DNA of 64,000 nucleotides from Ctena decussata (GCA_963989385.1 OZ022506.1:7729415-7793414), one strand, 5' to 3'. Shown: positions 42,470 to 55,659, counted from the stretch's first letter. Notes: generated from the letters alone by a model not told the origin. Numbers and translations: made by a program.

Positions 42470-45400
42470 AGTGTTCGCAGTGTTAGCACTTATTTCGACG
42501 TATAGCATAAGAATATTATCATCAAGTTTGTGAGTGTGCCGACCTGTAACCTTTATGTAGATAGGTTGTAGACAATGTACATAGACTTTACAAAAGGTGG
42601 CCGTTTCTATTTTCACTTGTAAGCAATGTACGCAGTGTACCCAGGTTTTCTGAGATGCACAATAAAAAAATGGCAGTAGACGTCAACTTAGGTGTGTGCT
42701 TCTTTGCACCCTTATGTAGATAGGCTGTATAAGATGTATATGGCCTTCACAAAACATGCCCTCTTCTATTTTCATTTTGTACGCAGTGTAAGCACATATT
42801 TCGAGGTATTGGATAAGAATATTATCTATAATCATCACAATATAAAATATTAGCAGAAGACATCATCAAGGGCGTGTGTCAGTTTGTAACCTTTTATAGA
42901 TAGGCTGTATAACATGTATATAGCCTTTTCAAAGCATGCCCTCTTCTATTTTCACTTTGTACGCAGTGTAAGCACATATTTCGAGGTGTTGGATAATAAT
43001 GTTATCTGTAATCATCATGTTATCGATTGTGCCGACCAGTAACCTTTATGTAGATAGGTTGTAAACAATGTACATAGACTTTACAAAAGGTGGCCATTTC
43101 TAATCTCACTTGTAAGCAATGTACGCAGTGTACCCAGGTTTTCTGAGATACACACTCTAAATTATAAGCAGAAGACGTCAACAAGGGCGTGTGTCAGTTT
43201 GTTACCTTATGTAGATAGGCTGTATAACATGTATATAGCCTTTTCGAAAAATGCACTCTTCTATTTTCACTTTGTACGCAGTGTACGCAGTGTTAGCACA
43301 TATTTCGAGGTGTTGGATAATAATGTTATTTGTAATCATCATGTATTCGATTGTGCCGACCAGTAACCTTTATGCAGATAAGTTGTAGACAATGTACATA
43401 GACTTTACAAAAGGTGGCCGTTTCTATTTTCACTTGTTAGCAATGTACGCAGTGTACCGAGGTTTTCTGAATTGCACAATATAAAATATTGGCAGAAGAC
43501 ATAAACTTTGGCGTGTGCCACTTTGCACCCTTATGTAAGTAGGCTTTATAAGATGTATATAGCCTGTTCAAAACATGCCCTCTTCTATTTTCATTTTGTA
43601 CGGTGTACGCAGTGCAAGCACATATTTGTATGTATTGGATACGAATATTATATATAATCATCAATTATGTGATTGTGCCGGCCTGTAATCTTTATGTAGA
43701 TAGGTTGTAGACAATATACATAGACTTTACAAAAGGTGACCGTTTCTATTTTCGCTTGTAATCAATGTACGCAGTGGACCCAGGTTTTCTGAGATACACA
43801 ATATAAAATAATATCAGAAGACATCAACAAGGGTGTGTGTCAGTTTGTAACCTTATGTAGATAGGCTGTATAACATGTACATAGCCTTTTCACAACATGC
43901 CCTCTTCTATTGTCACTTTGTACGCAGTGTACGCAGGGTAAGCACATATTTCGAGGTGTTGGATAATAATGTTATCTGTTATCATCATGTATTTGATTGT
44001 GCCGACCAGTAACCTTTATGTAGATAGGTTGTAGACAATGTACATAGACTTTACAAAAGGTGGCCGTTTCTATTTTCACTTGTAAGCAATGTACGCGGTA
44101 TACCCAGGTTTTCTGAGATATACATTCTAAAATTTTAGCAGAAGACATCAACAAGTGCGTGTGTCATTTTGTAACCTTATGTAGATGGGCTGTATAACAT
44201 GTATATAGGCTTTTCAAAACATGCCCTCTTCTATTTTCACTTTGATCGCAGTGTACGCAGTGTAAGCACATATTTCGAGGTGTTGGATAATAATGTTATC
44301 TGTTATCATCCTGTATTCGATTATGCCGACCAGTAACCTTTATGTAGATAAGTGTAGACAATATACATAGACAGACTTTACAAAAGGTGGTCGTTTCTGT
44401 TTTCACTTGTAATCTTTATGTAGATAGGTTGTAGACAATATACATAGACTTTACAAAAGGTGACCGTTTCTATTTTCGCTTGTAATCAATATACGCAGTG
44501 TACCCAGGTTTTCTGAGATGCACAATATAAAATATTGGCAGAAGTCATCAACGAAGGCGTGTACCACTTTGTACCCTTCTGTAGATAGGCTGTATAACAT
44601 GTATATAGCCTTTTCAAAACATGCCCTCTTCTATTTTCAATCTTTACGCAGTGTACGCAGTGTAAGCACATAGTTCGTGATACTAGATAATAATATTATC
44701 TGTAATCATCGTGTATGAGATTGTGTCGACCAGTAACCGTTATGTTGATAGGTTGTTTGCAATGTACATAGACATTACAAAAGGTGGTCGTTTCTATTTT
44801 CACTTGAAAGCAATATACGCAGTGTACCCAGGTTTTCTGAGATGCACAATATAAAAATTGGCAGAAGTCATCAACGAAGGCGTGTACCAGTTTGTTACCT
44901 TATGTAGATAGGCTGTATAATATGTATATAGCCTCTACAAAACATACCCTTTTCTATTTTCACTTTGTACGCAGTGTACGCAGTGTTAGCACATATTTCG
45001 AGGTACTAGATAATAATATTATCTGTAATCATCATGTATGAGATTGTGCCGACCAGTAACCTTTATGTAGATAGGTTGTAGACAATGTACATAGACTTTA
45101 CAAAAGGTGGCCGTTTCTATTGTCACTTGTAAGCAATGTATGCAGTGTACCCAGGTTTTCTGAATGCACAATATTAAATATCAGCAGAAGTCATCACCAA
45201 AGGCGTCTGCCAGTTTGTAACCATATGTAGATAGGCTGTATAAGATGTATATAGCCTTTTCAAAGCATGCCCTCTTCTATTTTTATTTTGTACGCAGTGT
45301 ACGCAGTGTAAACGTATATTTCGAGGTATTGGATACGAATATTATCTATAATCATCAATTATGTGATTGTGCCAACCTTTAATTTTTATGTAGATAGGTT

Positions 45401-45645
45401 GTAGACATTGTACATTGTCTTTACAAAAGGTGGCCGTTTCTATTTTCACTTGTAAGCAATGTACGCAGTGTACCAAGGTTTTCTGAGATGCACAATATAA
45501 AACATTGGAAGTAGACATCAACTAAGGCGTGTGCCACTTTGTACCCTGATGTAGATATAGACATGCACAATATAAAAATAGCAGAAGGCATCAACTAAGG
45601 CGTGTGCCAGTTTGTACCCTCATGTAGATAGGCCATTTCTATTTT
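42470..45645 (+). repeat. Satellite array with ~323 bp two-part unit
   Basis: The anchor 'gtgccgacc(a/t)gtaac' recurs at 42536, 43029, 43353, 43675, 43999, 44323, 44723, 45046 and 45369, so most steps are 322-324 bases. Each unit has two related halves: one with 'agataggttgtagacaatgt' and 'aaaaggtggccgtttctatt', the other with 'agataggctgtataacatgt' and 'aaacatgccctcttctattt'. Both halves carry 'gtacgcagtgta'. Two steps are longer because of partial extra pieces. Frames over it are artefacts. Confidence 0.92.
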
Positions 45646-45818
45646 CATTCTTTTTTCACTTTTTTATAGTCAACAGTAGGAACATTATTGCTTGTACTTG
45701 TCAATTGAATAGTCTATTGATTGACACGTGTGTTATTTTGTACCCATGTAACCATATGTTTATAGGTTACAAAAATAGTCTTATTATTTTTTGTTTGCGC
45801 CAAATTTGTGCAGTATCT

Positions 45819-46219
45819 CTCAGTTCATGCCACTGGCCCAAGTATAATGTTGGTCTCAAATTTGTAGTCGATTTGCGTATATTACGCAAATCAATCACAG
45901 ACTGACACTAAAACCATACTCGGCGCAGCGCCATGAACTGAAAGTACACAAAAGAAAAAAAAACGTCAAATGAACCCCCAAACTCTAAATGAGAGTAAAG
46001 GCCTTTCAACACATTGTCGGCTTTTAGAGAATGGTCTATCCCCGTACACCATCAGAGACCAGTCTCTGTTGAACAGGTAATCTGTATAGACACCTAACTA
46101 TGTGTTTCACATGACTTGTCCGAAAATCAGGGACAAAAATTTATGCCGCGGCGATTGTCCTCAAGAGTAGACCCCACACTGTCCCTCTGATATAGCCCGC
46201 CTCTTCTATGCTTCTAATG
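45819..46219 (+). repeat. ~400 bp direct repeat, copy 1
   Basis: Matches 48243-48646 almost end to end: 'gtagtcgatttgcgtat', 'acgcaaatcaatcacagact', 'ccccgtacaccatcag', 'gtctctgttgaacaggtaat' and 'ccacactgtc'. Starts 'tcagttcatg', with its inverse 'catgaactga' 110 bases inside. Confidence 0.85.
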
Positions 46220-46289
46220 TCGGACGTGTTATGATTGGTCGAGCACCCGGGTCAGGATGAACCTGGACATATGTACTTTCTGTTGAAGT

Positions 46290-46910
46290 AGAAGTAAAAA
46301 GTATGCAAAGACCAGGAACTGAAACTATCAAAATCAAAATCCAGCCCTCAAACCATAGTTGGAACAACTAAGATTACAAATAATCAAGATACAGAGAACA
46401 TATGGCCAACCGAGTGAGCAGCTTGTTCCCAAAAGGTGGCCACTCAGCAACCCAAACCGAACCAAAAATAATAAGAACATACATAAGGTAAAACATCACA
46501 GAAACTCTGACACCAAAAACAGGCAACAGAGAACCACAACAGAACTACCGCCTTGGAACGGTCAGTAATGAATTACTGGGGGGCTTAAATCGATTTTACA
46601 GGCCCAACCTCACCCTCAGTTTCTGAAGTGGTACAAAACATTTAGTTGGTTGTTCGGTTCGCATGATAACCCTCTAACTCGTCAATGAATCACCACGGTA
46701 AACACATAAATCAAATTTCAACACCATGAAGAAGCAAAGACGAGGACTCAACAGATACAACGGGCCGTCTGACAGGTGGAGATCCCTGGCCTGCCAAACA
46801 ACCCCACTGGAAATCTGAAGCAAAAGAAGGTCACCAGTTGAGCCCCGGTGGACCAAGCAACAGACAAAAAGGCTCCACTCCCAACCAACTAAAATATATA
46901 GCTTTAGGTC
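46290..46910 (+). repeat. Dispersed repeat family copy E
   Basis: Runs from 'aaaagtatgcaaagaccagg' through 'cgccttggaacggtcagtaa', 'ttactggggggcttaaat' and 'gaagcaaagacgaggactca'. It is the longest visible match to copy B. Confidence 0.7.
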
Positions 46911-47987
46911 GGGGCCATCATAGAGTCTGACGCCCGATCCCCCGGTGTGCAATTAAAGAGTGCAGCAAAGTTATCAACCGTGATTGGGTTAATTACTAAG
47001 CATGCAGACTGACGCATAACATTTAAATTGTAGCCAATACGTTTGTGACGTATTATTATTTTTCGGAATTGATCAGAAAAATCAGTCCTACCCATAATCT
47101 TTTTGAATTTGTATACTGAACCTGAAGCAGTGTTTCGCCATGTGAGGAGTGGCTCACAGTCTCACTGTCGGACTTGAAGTGCCTAAAATTAGCGAACTTG
47201 CACTTAATACGTTATAATAACATAATGACAATACGTATGATCTGGGCTTGTCTTGGAAAAAACATACAACGACTTCGGTAAATAACGAGCATAAAGCGCA
47301 TACGCCAGCCGTGTCACAAGACACAACTCGCGCACACGATCGTGCTTATAAACTCTACCAATGGAGAAACGCAGACTCAACCACGCATATGCGTCGAAGG
47401 ATCTGACGTCAAAACATTGTTGAGAAGTATACTGACGTCAACAGGTATTACCATGACATAACCCACTTAAAACATGAATAATCAAAACAAATGACGTTTT
47501 ACATTAAATACAATTACCAAAAGTCTATTTTGCACGCCTGCTAATTCAACTTCTTCAAACTAAGTATGACCGCATGCCATATGATAGATCCTATAAATAG
47601 CTTATCAGATATCACTGATACACTTGGTGGTCATTTCGTTTGTTCTGACATCACGACACCAATGATGTCATACCATATGACGTCGTATAATGAAGGCAAA
47701 TCAAACACATGACGACCAATGTTACCGTTTAGTACATACACTTAACTTTAATGTCGTGCGTGTGGATAACGTCAATTTACGCCGAGTCTGTAAATTAGTT
47801 TCATTACAAATCAATCCAATTCTATAAGCCACGTGCACAAGAAACTTATCAACATCATGTACAATGTACTAACGCCGTAACGACATGAATGCAATTGAGT
47901 CGAGTAGACGTACATAACCGCAACAACCATGAAATAACTGTGCCTAGCTTATATATATATATATTGTTGAGTGTCCTACACTGGTAG
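46911..47987. other. No gene seen
   Basis: Two TGACGTCA palindromes occur at 47404 and 47433 and a short (TA)n at 47950. No recognisable domain. Confidence 0.35.
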
Positions 47988-47988
47988 A

Positions 47989-48103
47989 TATTAACCGGAA
48001 ATCAATCCCGTTACTTCTGACACCATGTTACACAGAAAACTCTTCACCGGTGTGTAGAGCTTTATGTGCCGCCAAGATGGCGGAGGTTGACTTCCGGTTA
48101 ATA
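47989..48103. mobile_element. Small MITE with TATTAACCGGAA ends
   Basis: TATTAACCGGAAATCAATCC at the left, GGTTGACTTCCGGTTAATA at the right. 115 bases. Confidence 0.75.
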
Positions 48104-48242
48104 GCGTTATCAACCAATGTACAACATCAAAAATGAAACTCTAACAAATCTAAAATTTTGGAAATTTATATATGATAATGTACGTTCTATATACAAACAA
48201 TACAGTTTAAAACTGACGCATATACTATGATATACAACACTT

Positions 48243-48646
48243 GTCAGTTCATGTCAATGGCCCATGTATGATGTTTGTCTCAAATCTGTAGTCGATTTGC
48301 GTATAATACGCAAATCAATCACAGACTGATGCTAACACCGAACTTGGTTCAGCGCTATGAACTGAAAGTACACAAAAGATAAAAAAATACGTCAAATGCA
48401 CCCCAAAAGTCTAAATGAAAGTAAAGGCTTTTCAACACACTGCCTTTTTATCAAGAATGGTCGCTCCCCGTACACCATCAGGGACCAGTCTCTGTTGAAC
48501 AGGTAATCGGTATTGGCACCCAACCATGTGTTTCACATGACTTGTTCGAAAATCACGGCCAAAAATCTATGCCGCGGCAACTGTCCTCAAAGTATCGACC
48601 CCACACTGTCTCTCTGATATAGCCCACTTCTGCTAGGCTTCTAATG
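48243..48646 (+). repeat. ~400 bp direct repeat, copy 2
   Basis: Partner of 45819-46219, same orientation, about 2.4 kb apart. No primer-binding site or polypurine tract next to the pair, so they are not obviously LTRs. Confidence 0.85.
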
Positions 48647-49061
48647 GACATTAAAACTTTACTTGTACGCTGAGATATACTTTCGAGGCTTACGAAACAC
48701 TTGGGGTCATCTCAAATTTAAAAGACTCTTAGCCACAGTTGATGCATATAATAGCGGAAAGACAGATCAGCCTGCGCCTTCATGCATTCGTTTACTGCGT
48801 GGTAATTTGGTTTTGCTATTAATTTATGCATTCCTTTTCCCTCCTCTCTCTCTGTCTCTGCCTCTGTCTGTCTCTCCCTCTGTACCTACCTACCTATTAA
48901 ACCTTAACACAACCTACATGTACCATCCAACCTTACATTTAACCATCGTTTTATCTGTCTGTCAATTCGTCGTTATGACGTCGATGCGACGTCATTACAT
49001 AGAACCGACATCAAAACGACGTCATGTGCGTTCTGGTGTCTATGTACATGTATTCATAAAG

Positions 49062-49245
49062 GAGCTAAGGTAGCTCAGTAGCCTCAGCGCTGGCCTGCTG
49101 ATCTAGCGGTCCCGAGTTCGAGCCCCGGGAACCTTTCCAATCGTAAACGGGGTTCCATTGCACACAATATTTTATTATCATCCACCAATCGTCCTAATAA
49201 GAATGAAATACTTTTAGAAAGGACGTAAAATTACAAGTCTTCAAT
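49062..49245 (+). repeat. tRNA-derived SINE
   Basis: The head has 'aaggtagctcagtagcctca' (A-box) and 'cgagttcgagccccggg' (B-box). The anticodon loop is too long and the acceptor stem is weak. The tail 'agaaaggacgtaaaattaca' matches the SINE at 13328-13515. Confidence 0.65.
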
Positions 49246-49852
49246 CTATTCATCCATCTATCAGCCTACCTATCATTCAACAGGCTCAGCCACCTATCTA
49301 TCTATCTATTATTTTCGTCTTTGCCGTTCGCACGAGCTGTAAAACGTTTTCTCATAACCTGTGCGAAATATCAAGCTGGCGACAAACCTGTCTTATGAAT
49401 TGGTACAAGCTTTCCTGCCAACATCTTTTGTGACTCTTTTTCTCTTGGCACAGCGTTGCCCTTTCAAACTGAAACAACGCTTAGAGGAAAGAAGTCGAAC
49501 ATCCATGGGTAAGTTATTTCCCTTATTGTAAAAGCGAGGCAGAAAAAGCAAATAACAGAATTGCTTTCCATGAACATGTAGCCATTTGTGCATCAAGACA
49601 GTCAGGTCAGAGCCTTTGCTGTTCTCACTCTTTGTATGGATATTCAGGAATCTAAAAGCACAAATGAGGTATTTTTGGTGTTTTTTTTTATTTTGTTTAT
49701 TTATTTATTGTTTTTCGTTTGTTTGTTGTTGTTGTTTTTTCGATTTGGACGATCTGGGTCTCCTGTTTTATTCATACTGTATGAAAATAGTGGTGTCCTA
49801 TAAGTAATACATAAAAAGTTAGACAGACAGACAGATGATCTGTTAAGCAGAT

Positions 49853-50037
49853 GATTTATGAAATAGATCAGCTCTAACAGTTAATTGTTGAGTAATAATT
49901 CACTGTTTGTCGGTCAGTTGAAAGTAGATATATCACTCGCGCACCGCGCTCGTGATATGATCTACTTTACAACTGACATCCAAACAGTGAATTATTACTC
50001 AACAATTCACTGTTAGAGCTGATCTATTTCATAAATC
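49853..50037. mobile_element. Near-perfect 185 bp foldback
   Basis: 'gatttatgaaatagatcagc' and 'ttgagtaataattcactgtt' on the left are mirrored by 'gctgatctatttcataaatc' and 'aacagtgaattattactcaa' on the right. The loop lies around 'gcgcaccgcgc'. Confidence 0.9.
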
Positions 50038-50039
50038 AA

Positions 50040-50262
50040 AATGATCCCTGCATGAAGCTGGTTCATGATTTTTTCAAATTGACCATCCAAGTTGGCAACC
50101 ATCCGCCGTTACTAAAAATAGCGAAAAACATGAAAAGGATAATATCTCATAAACTACTGTATGGATATACCAAATATGTTTCAAAATGACACTTTTATCA
50201 AGTTCTTAAAGTAAATGTGTTAAGCAGGTGCGACATGGCGTTCCGCGGAATTCTTGTTTATT
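50040..50262 (+). repeat. Copy of the 'aggtgcgacat' element right end
   Basis: 'ccctgcatgaagctggttca', 'gaccatccaag', 'aacatgaaaa' and 'aggtgcgacatggcgttccg' match 33386-33540. Confidence 0.6.
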
Positions 50263-51215
50263 TTGACATTGTTCAGACATGTACGAAAGTGCAGTCTGAT
50301 CATGATACTCGCTGTTCCTTGTATAGTTAGCAGAGCTGTATGGGCTAAATAATCTACATGGATGCGAACAGAGACTGATTTGAGATGTAAGTCAAAGACA
50401 TTTGAACCGTTGTATAAACACTGTAAACAAGATTAAGATACATGTACATGTAAAATGTTAAGAACCTGAAACTTATACAGAAACCAAACAACGTCGCATA
50501 TTTATCGACTTTCATAAAATTATTTCTGAGCGGTGTGCCATTTCAAAACGAGTATGGAAGCAATTACTATGCCGCCTTAGACCGGGCTGTTACGGCTAGT
50601 TTACCGAGTACTGTTGGTCGACAAAAACAGATGAGAGGTGGGTTAACTTCAGTTATTTAATCGGTCAAGCAATACTTGTATGACGGTAAAGACGGAAAGT
50701 ACAGCTAAACAAAACAGTAAATTTTAGGTTAACACGGACGAACAGACTGCGAACAGAACTAAACGGACCGACAGACTGCAAAACTTGAATAAAAAGTCTG
50801 ACAGTAACAAACAGCACTGATAATGCAAGGAAAGCATTTATAAAATAACCTCAAGGCACTTTAAACATAGACTGAATTACTAGAAAACAGTTCAGAAGAA
50901 TTTGCAAGGTACGAAATATGTTTGGACGAAAATGGCCTAAAGTATGAAACTTTGAAAACATCGAAAACTCTATTGATTTGTGGAAAAGGTCATAACAAGA
51001 GCACACAATGAAAGATGGAAAGCTAAATTATAATGATACCTACACCTAGGTGGATGTACTATGGATTTGAGACGAGAAAATTGAACACAAAATAGGTCTT
51101 GACAAATGGCGTTCTAAAAATGTGCGAAAAGGAAGGTATAACGAATACCAGGAAACTTGTTTTGATATATTACGGGATCGCACACACTAAACATCTGTGT
51201 AGCGTGAGCGTTGTC
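50263..51215. other. No gene seen
   Basis: AT-rich with no recognisable domain or repeat. Confidence 0.35.
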
Positions 51216-54200
51216 GGGGTGACGCTACCAATTCAGTTCCCATAGACCGCAATACAAACATTTTGGAAAATACAACACCTTTCCTGCGAATCGCGGCTAC
51301 TTTAGACCATAGCTCCTTCTAGCTGGTGGACTCAAAATTTAAACAAGCAAAGAAAAACAATACCTTATGTTGCATTTAAGAGAGCCGGGTAAACCCAAAC
51401 CCAACAACCGTCTGCGGAACTCCTTTCTGATGAAAATAACTGTCGAAAATTCAAAGAGTTTAGAAATGCAAAACAATAATACTGGTAGACATTTAATAAT
51501 TCAACTCCCTAATTTTACATGTTCAACCACTGAATTAAAAAGAAAAAATAATAACATTAACTCAGCATGCATTTTCAGCCAATAGCAGCAGCTGATGTTT
51601 TCTATGTATTCACATTGTCTGCTAAAACCCTTGTGTACCCATAAATTGATGACGTAGTAGGTACTTTCACTCCTATACTGCACCCAAAATCTTTAAAATC
51701 AAATAAGTCCTGCCTGAATTAAAAAATCAGGCTTTCTTCAAGACAGTTTCCAAGTTTCGAAGAACTCCAATGACTGGATTTCCTTCAACAGTGCGCTTAA
51801 GTTTTCGCATCAGGTCACTTCGGCCGGAGTTGAAAAACACAATTTTTTACGAAAAAGCAAAACGTTTACCTCATACTGGTGGAAAATATACTCAAGCACA
51901 CAACTCTTTCTCTCTTAACTTGAAACTTCAAACTGTTCAGCTGCTAAATAAATCAAAACATGAAATAATGGTCATTCTATAAGAATTTACACTCATTCTT
52001 GGAAGTACACCCCCAAATTTGCAAGAAAAATGTGCATTTTTGGCAATTTGGACACCAAAGAGTGTCAAAATTGGAAATCAATGCAGTTTTCTGCTTTCTA
52101 GAACAGACTTCTAGAACTTATCTAGCAAGCTAAGGAGCAAAAAAGATAGTTGAAGGCCTTTTTACAGTCAGCAGTGGTGAAATCTGCAGACGACACTGTG
52201 TCGCGCCTTAAAATCTCTACCAAGACCCAACTTTGGACCATGATATTTCCAAAATGAAGCTTTTCCCCAGGTTTCGAAAGCATACGGCTTATAATTTTGA
52301 ACAATCAAATTCATGAAAATGCAGTTCTTATCCAAGATAACATGTAAACTGATGCAAGGGGACCTTTCACATTAGCCCCACCCACTCCAGAAATCAGTGT
52401 CAGGAGAGATTCAACCCAACTGAGACAACATTGAGGGCCAGTCTCATTATTTTGAACATTTCAGATGTGAATTACTTACAGAACAGCAGCATTTCAGTGT
52501 AATGAGACATGTTTTATAAGAGACTCCTTGAAAAACCAATGGAAAACATTGAAATAAGGAACAGATAGCTCAAATCTACTTCTGCTTTATTTAGGGGTGA
52601 CGGTACCAATTCATTTCCCATAGACCGCAATACAAACATTTTGGAAAATACAACACCTCTCCTGGGATTCGCGGCTACTTTAGACCATATCTCCTTCTAG
52701 CTGGTGGACTCAAAATTTAAACAAGCAAAGAAAAACAATACCTTATGTTGCATTTAAGAGAGCCGGGTAAACCCAAACCCAACAACCGTCTGCGGAACTG
52801 CTTTCTGATGAAAATAACTGTCGAAAATTCAAAGAATTTAGAAATGCAAAACTATAATACTGGTAGACATTCAATAATTCAACTCCCTAATTTTATATGT
52901 TCAACCACTGAATTAAAAAGAAAAAATAATAACATTAACTCAGCATGCATTTTCAGCCAATAGCAGCAGCTGATGTTTTCTATGTATTCAAATTGTCTGC
53001 TAAAACCCTTGTGTACCCATAAATTGATGACGTAGTAGGTACTTTCACTCCTATACTGCACCCAAAATCTTTGAAATCAAATAAGTCCTGCCTGAATTAA
53101 AAAATCAGGCTTTCTGCAAGACAGTTTCCAAGTTTCGAAGAACTCCAATGACTGGATTTCCTTCAACAGAGCGCTAAAGTTTTCGCATCAGGTCACTTCG
53201 GCCGGAGTTGAAAAACACAATTTTTTACGAAAAAGCAAAACGTTTACCTCATACTGGTGGAAAATATACTCAAGCACACAACTCTTTCTCTCTTAACTTG
53301 AAACTTCAAACTGTTCAGCTGCTAAAATAAATCAAAACATGAAATAATGGTCATTCTATAAGAATTTACACTCATTCTTGGAAGTACACCCCCAAATTTG
53401 CAAGCAAAATGTGCATTTTTTTGGCAATATGGACACCAAAGAGTGTCAAAATTGGAAATCAATGCAGTTTTCTGCTTTCTAGAACAGACTTCTAGAACTT
53501 ATCTAGCAAGCTAAGGAGCAAAAAAGATAGTTGAAGGCCTTTTTACAGTCAGCAGTGGTGAAATCTGCAGACGACACTGTGTCGCGCCTTAAAATCTCTA
53601 CCAAGACCCAACTTTGGACCATGATATTTCCAAAATGAAGCTTTTCCCCAGGTTTCGAAAGCATACGGCTTATAATTTTGAACAATCAAATTCATGAAAA
53701 TTTGTTTTTTATCCAAGATAACATGTAAACTGATGCAAGGGGACCTTTCACAGTAGCCCCACCCCCTCCAAAAATCAGTGTCAGGAGAGATTCAACCCAA
53801 CTGAGACAACATTGAGGGCCAGTCTCATTATTTTGAACATTTCAGATGTGAATTACTTACAGAACAGCAGCATTTCAGTGTAATGAGACATGTTTTATAA
53901 GAGACTCCTTGAAAAACCAATGGAAAACATTGAAATAAGGAACAGATAGCTCAAATCTACTTTCGTTTTAGGGGTGACGGTACCTATTCATTTCCCATAG
54001 ACCGCAATACAAACATTTTGGAAAATACAACACCTTTCCTGCGAATCGCGGCTACTTTAGACCATAGCTCCTTCTAGCTGGTGGACTCAAAATTTAAACA
54101 AGCAAAGAAAAACAATACCTTATGTTGCATTTAAGAGAGCCGGGTAAACCCAAACCCAACAACCGTCTGCGGAACTGCTTTCTGATGAAAATAACTGTCG

Positions 54201-55615
54201 AAAATTCAAAGAGTTTAGAAATGCAAAACAATAATACTGGTAGACATTAAATAATTCAACTCCCTAATTTTACATGTTCAACCACTGAATTAAAAAGAAA
54301 AAATAATAACATTAACTCAGCATGCATTTTCAGCCAATAGCAGCAGCTGATGTTTTCTATGTATTCAAATTGTCTGCTAAAACCCTTGTGTACCCATAAA
54401 TTGATGACGTAGTAGGTACTTTCACTCCTATACTGCACCCAAAATCTTTGAAATCAAATAAGTCCTGCCTGAATTAAAAAATCAGGCTTTCTTCAAGACA
54501 GTTCGCAAGTTTCGAAGAACTCCAATGACTGGATTTCCTTCAGCAGTGCGCTAAAGTTTTCGCATCAGGTCACTTCGGCCGGAGTTGAAAAACACAATTT
54601 TTTACGAAAAAGCAAAAAGTTTACCTCATACTGGTGGAAAATATACTCAAGCACACAACTCTTTCTCTCTTAACTTGAAACTTCAAACTGTTCAGCTGCT
54701 AACATAAATCAAAACATGAAATAATGGTCATTCTATAAGAATTTACACTCATTCTTGGAAGTACACCCCCAAATTTGCAAGAAAAATGTGCATTTTTTTG
54801 GCAATATGGACACCAAAGAGTGTCAAAATTGGAAATCAATGCAGTTTTCTGCTTTCTAGAACAGACTTCTAGAACTTATCTAGCAAGCTAAGGAGCAAAA
54901 AAGATAGTTGAAGGCCTTTTTACAGTCAGCAGTGGTGAAATCTGCAGACGACACTGTGTCGCGCCTTAAAATCTCTACCAAGACCCAACTTTGGACCATG
55001 ATATTTCCAAAATGAAGCTTTTCCCCAGGTTTCGAAAGCATACGGCTTATAATTTTGAACAATCAAATTCATGAAAATGCAGTTCTTATCCAAGATATCA
55101 TGTAAACTGATGCAAGGGGACCTTTCACATTAGCCCCACCCCCTCCAGAAATCAGTGTCAGGAGAGATTCAACCCAACTGAGACAACATTGAGGGCCAGT
55201 CTCATTATTTTGAACATTTCCGATGTGAATTACTTACAGAACAGCAGCATTTCAGTGTAATGAGACATGTTTTACAAGAGACTCCTTGAAAAACCAATGG
55301 AAAACATTGAAATAAGGCACAGAAAGCAAAAATCTACTTTCGCTTTAGGGGTGACGGTACCAATTCATTTCCCAAAGACCGCTATACAAACATTTTGGAA
55401 AATACAACACCTCTCCTGGGATTCGCGGCTACTTTAGACCATATCTCCTTCTAGCTGGTGGACTCAAAATTTAAACAAGCAAAGAAAAACAATACCTTAT
55501 GTTGCATTTAAGAGAGCCGGGTAAACCCAAACCCAACAACCGTCTGCGGAACTGCTTTCTGATGAAAATAACTGTCGAAAATTCAAAGAGTTTAGAAATG
55601 CAAAACAATAATACA
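51216..55615 (+). repeat. Tandem array of a 1.38 kb unit (about 3.2 copies)
   Basis: Unit starts 'ggggtgacg(g/c)tacc(a/t)attca' at 51216, 52594, 53971 and 55348, so steps are 1378, 1377 and 1377. Copies differ by scattered single bases and 1-2 base indels and look above 95% identical by eye. The fourth copy stops after about 268 bases. Short open frames of 60-72 codons repeat in each copy but have no recognisable motif. Confidence 0.93.
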
Positions 55616-55659
55616 ATAATATAGTTAATTTAAAATATAATAATTTAAAATATAATAGT

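Noticed and set aside
42470..45645. Regularly spaced repeats that might suggest a CRISPR-like array
   Set aside because: The whole ~323 base unit repeats with no unique spacers; this is a eukaryotic satellite.
45819..48646. LTR retrotransposon bounded by the ~400 bp direct repeats
   Set aside because: No primer-binding site, polypurine tract, gag/pol motif or clear TG...CA ends.
49066..49140. Functional tRNA-Ala-like gene
   Set aside because: The loop is too long, the acceptor stem does not pair well, and the tail matches a SINE family.
51367..55062. Short frames of 60-72 codons repeated in each 1.38 kb unit
   Set aside because: They recur only because the DNA unit is repeated, have no recognised motif, and lie on both strands.
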